Below are positions 62,357 through 64,000 of a DNA stretch of 64,000 nt, in pieces. The DNA is from Bradyrhizobium oligotrophicum S58 (GTDB taxonomy: Bacteria > Pseudomonadota > Alphaproteobacteria > Rhizobiales > Xanthobacteraceae): assembly GCF_000344805.1 (NCBI RefSeq), contig NC_020453.1, positions 4,869,001 through 4,933,000 on the forward strand. The letters run 5' to 3'. The translations under genes and the position numbers were made by a program. Each line of letters begins with the position of its first letter. The stretch's first letter is position 1. The notes below the pieces were generated by a model that saw nothing but the letters and a program-made list of their open reading frames with translations, had not been told where the DNA came from and ran no database searches.

Positions 62357-63190
62357 TCAGTCGAAGCTGAAGCCGTGCGCGCGCAGATAGGGTGGAAAGG
62401 CTGCGCCTTCGGCCTTGGCGGCCTGCCGCGCCTTGTCCTCGGACCAGCCGTAGAACTCGGCCTCACCGAACTCCGCATTGCCGCGCTGCTGCTCTTTCGG
62501 GATCGCATGCCGCGCATGGCGCCGCCGGTCGTAATCGTCGAGCGCCGCGGGCAGCGCATCGTCGCCGTAGCGGTCGACATGCGTGGTGATGCTGCGCGGC
62601 AGCCGCAGGCTGACATGGCCCTCCGCGGCGGGGTAGCCGAGGCACAGCCCGGCGACCGGAAACACCATGTCAGGCAGTTCCAGCACCTTGGCGACCGTGT
62701 CGATCTCGTTGCGGATGACGCTGATCGGACAGGTGCCGAGACCAGAGGATTCCGCGCACAGGATCATGGTCTGCAGCGCCAGCGCCGCGTCGACCGAGGC
62801 GTTGAAGAAACCTTCCAGGGTACCGTTCTTGACCGGCTTGCCGCGCAGTTCACCGATGCGCTGCAGCCGCCGTGCATCACCAAGAAAAACGAAGAACACC
62901 GGCGATGCTGCGATCCAGGGCATGCTCGGAAACAGCCTGCCGATCGCTACCCGCTTGTCGGCATCGCGCACGCGCATGACCGAGGCCTGCTGGAAATCCG
63001 ACTTGGCCGAGGCGCTCAGCGCGCAGGCGACGAGCAGGTCGAGCAGCCCTTCTTCCGGCATCCGGTCGCTGTAGCGGCGCACCGTCTTGCGCGACAGCAC
63101 GCCGCGCAGAAACGCATTGGGTTCGATGTCGCCGCCATCGGGCCCGCCGTCACCGAAACGTGTTGCGAGGGCATCGGCGTGCTCGGACAT
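62357..63190 (-). CDS. FMN-dependent nitroreductase-family protein
   Basis: This 277-residue protein, from the ATG before SEHADALATRFG, has the nitroreductase fold: SRKTVRRYSDRMPEEGLLDLL near the start with the FMN-phosphate arginines, and a late FMN/NADPH region (MVFPVAGLCLGYPAAEG). It may reduce a nitro group, a flavin or a C=N bond of the imported compound. It lies 24 bases upstream of the solute-binding protein gene on the same strand, so it could be the first gene of the importer operon. Confidence 0.88.
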   Translation of the reverse strand: MSEHADALATRFGDGGPDGGDIEPNAFLRGVLSRKTVRRYSDRMPEEGLLDLLVACALSASAKSDFQQASVMRVRDADKRVAIGRLFPSMPWIAASPVFFVFLGDARRLQRIGELRGKPVKNGTLEGFFNASVDAALALQTMILCAESSGLGTCPISVIRNEIDTVAKVLELPDMVFPVAGLCLGYPAAEGHVSLRLPRSITTHVDRYGDDALPAALDDYDRRRHARHAIPKEQQRGNAEFGEAEFYGWSEDKARQAAKAEGAAFPPYLRAHGFSFD

Positions 63191-63644
63191 CACAGCGCCT
63201 CTCCCGCTTCGCGCGCGACGCACCACGTCGAACGAACGCCATTGGCCAGAGCAATGATCGGCGGGTCGCGCCGCAGCAGACATCGCATCGCTCACTCCAC
63301 GCGCCGCGACATCGGTGTCGCCGCCCCGGATTCGTATCGCCCCGTCGCTGACGCGCAGGGCTCTTGTCGGAATGGGTCAGCAAGGGACATGCCAGTTCGT
63401 GTTCAGGCATTTCGCACGGGATGCTTGTGCACCCGCTCGCACCTCGTTCTAAGCCCCAAATGAGCAGCTACATGCGCCAGTTCCGGGCAAAACGCCGCGG
63501 CGGCGAAATGCGGTGCATACTTCGTATTTGTGGTATTTGTTCCGGTGACCGACGCCCCGGCCGGATGCGGCCCACCGACGACGCGCTGCTTTTCAGGCAG
63601 CACCATGCCCATTATCTAATCGAGACGATCGCCGTCGGCCCCGA
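63191..63644. other. Intergenic region, no gene seen
   Basis: These 450 bases lie between the MarR gene and the nitroreductase gene, both on the minus strand. The open frames are low in quality and lack ribosome sites. The promoter of the nitroreductase/importer operon should be in the left part. I see no clear operator. Confidence 0.45.
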
Positions 63645-64000
63645 TCAACCGGGCGACCGTGTCGCATCGAGCTTTTGGCCCTGCGCCTCGACGATCGCCT
63701 GCATCATGGCAATGAACCGCTTCTGATCGGCCTTGGTGAGATCCGCAATCGTCGCGAGATGCGCCGCCCTGGCCGGCCGTTCGATCTTTCGCAGCAAGGT
63801 CGCGCCAGAACGGGTCAAACGGCAGGTCTGCGACCGCCGGTCGTGCTGTCCGACGCTACGATCGACGAGGCCGCGTGCCTGCAGCCGCTTCAACGCCCCC
63901 GTCGTGGTGGTCCGGTCGAGCGCGATGTCCTGGGCCAGCGCCGTCTGGTCCGCCGTTCCCCGTTTCGCCAGCGCCGTCAACAGGCTGTACTGCAACGGCG
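63645..64000 (-). CDS. MarR-family transcriptional regulator (5' partial)
   Basis: The frame is open to the right edge, so the N-terminus is missing; the visible part is about 118 residues. It starts in the first conserved MarR helix (PLQYSLLTALAKRG). The winged helix-turn-helix follows (QDIALDRTTTTGALKRLQARGLVDR), then the beta wing (QHDRRSQTCRLTRSG) and the last dimerisation helix. It may control the adjacent nitroreductase/importer operon, which is downstream in the same direction. Confidence 0.87.
   Translation of the reverse strand, partial: PLQYSLLTALAKRGTADQTALAQDIALDRTTTTGALKRLQARGLVDRSVGQHDRRSQTCRLTRSGATLLRKIERPARAAHLATIADLTKADQKRFIAMMQAIVEAQGQKLDATRSPG

Noticed and set aside
63364..63726. 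Open frame of 120 codons overlapping the MarR gene on the opposite strand
   Set aside because: It runs antisense into the well-supported MarR coding region and resembles no protein family.

Overview
The window is high-GC DNA whose gene content and style (M20 peptidases, many ABC importers, ccoG, an OGT-like TPR glycosyltransferase, DUF1989 genes, small secreted Gly/Tyr-rich proteins) suggest an alphaproteobacterium of the Rhizobiales, most likely Bradyrhizobium or a close relative. This placement is inferred from content and was not searched. I saw no tRNA, rRNA, CRISPR array, transposase or integrase.

Region 1 (1-15.3 kb, + strand) is the distal part of an extracellular contractile injection system (eCIS) locus, a phage-tail-like secreted nanomachine. 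In order it holds a fibre-like protein cut by the window edge, a small coiled-coil protein, a baseplate J-like protein, a 687-residue beta-repeat protein, a tape-measure protein, an AAA+ ATPase, two large eCIS-core (DUF4157) proteins and a polytopic membrane protein. The two DUF4157 proteins are the most striking genes here. Each joins an eCIS-core domain with an HExxH motif to a deaminase-like domain of a different subtype (DAE...CSGC in one, HAE...CATC in the other), and both end in the same short CPNCH module. They look like nucleic-acid- or nucleotide-deaminating cargo loaded by a common tag. A convergent TPR/GT41 glycosyltransferase follows.

Region 2 (18-27 kb) is a sulfide/persulfide stress locus. 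A BigR/SqrR-type ArsR regulator, with its two cysteines at the expected 66-residue spacing, is transcribed divergently from a sulfide:quinone oxidoreductase-trxC-DUF2892-ccoG operon that ends in a strong terminator. Downstream of the regulator lie an RND adaptor, an RND pump and an AhpD-like protein.

Region 3 (27-35 kb) is a peptide-type ABC importer operon bracketed by two M20 amidohydrolases, with a divergent GntR/HutC regulator.

Region 4 (35-45.6 kb, - strand) is one long operon that couples a sugar/polyol-type ABC importer to a PTS-driven dihydroxyacetone kinase (DhaK, DhaL, DhaM) with its own separate HPr and Enzyme I.

Region 5 (45.8-56.8 kb) is a mixed stretch: an orphan phosphopantetheinyl transferase, an SDR/ECF-sigma pair, a PepT-like peptidase, a roughly 1 kb intergenic region with two elaborate folded repeats, and small secreted, membrane or housekeeping genes.

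Region 6 (56.8-64 kb, - strand) is a catabolic unit for a nitrogen compound. It holds an amino-acid-type ABC importer, a RidA protein and three consecutive DUF1989 genes, the last two resembling the urea/guanidine-pathway UAAP pair. A nitroreductase and a MarR regulator, cut by the window end, lie beside it.
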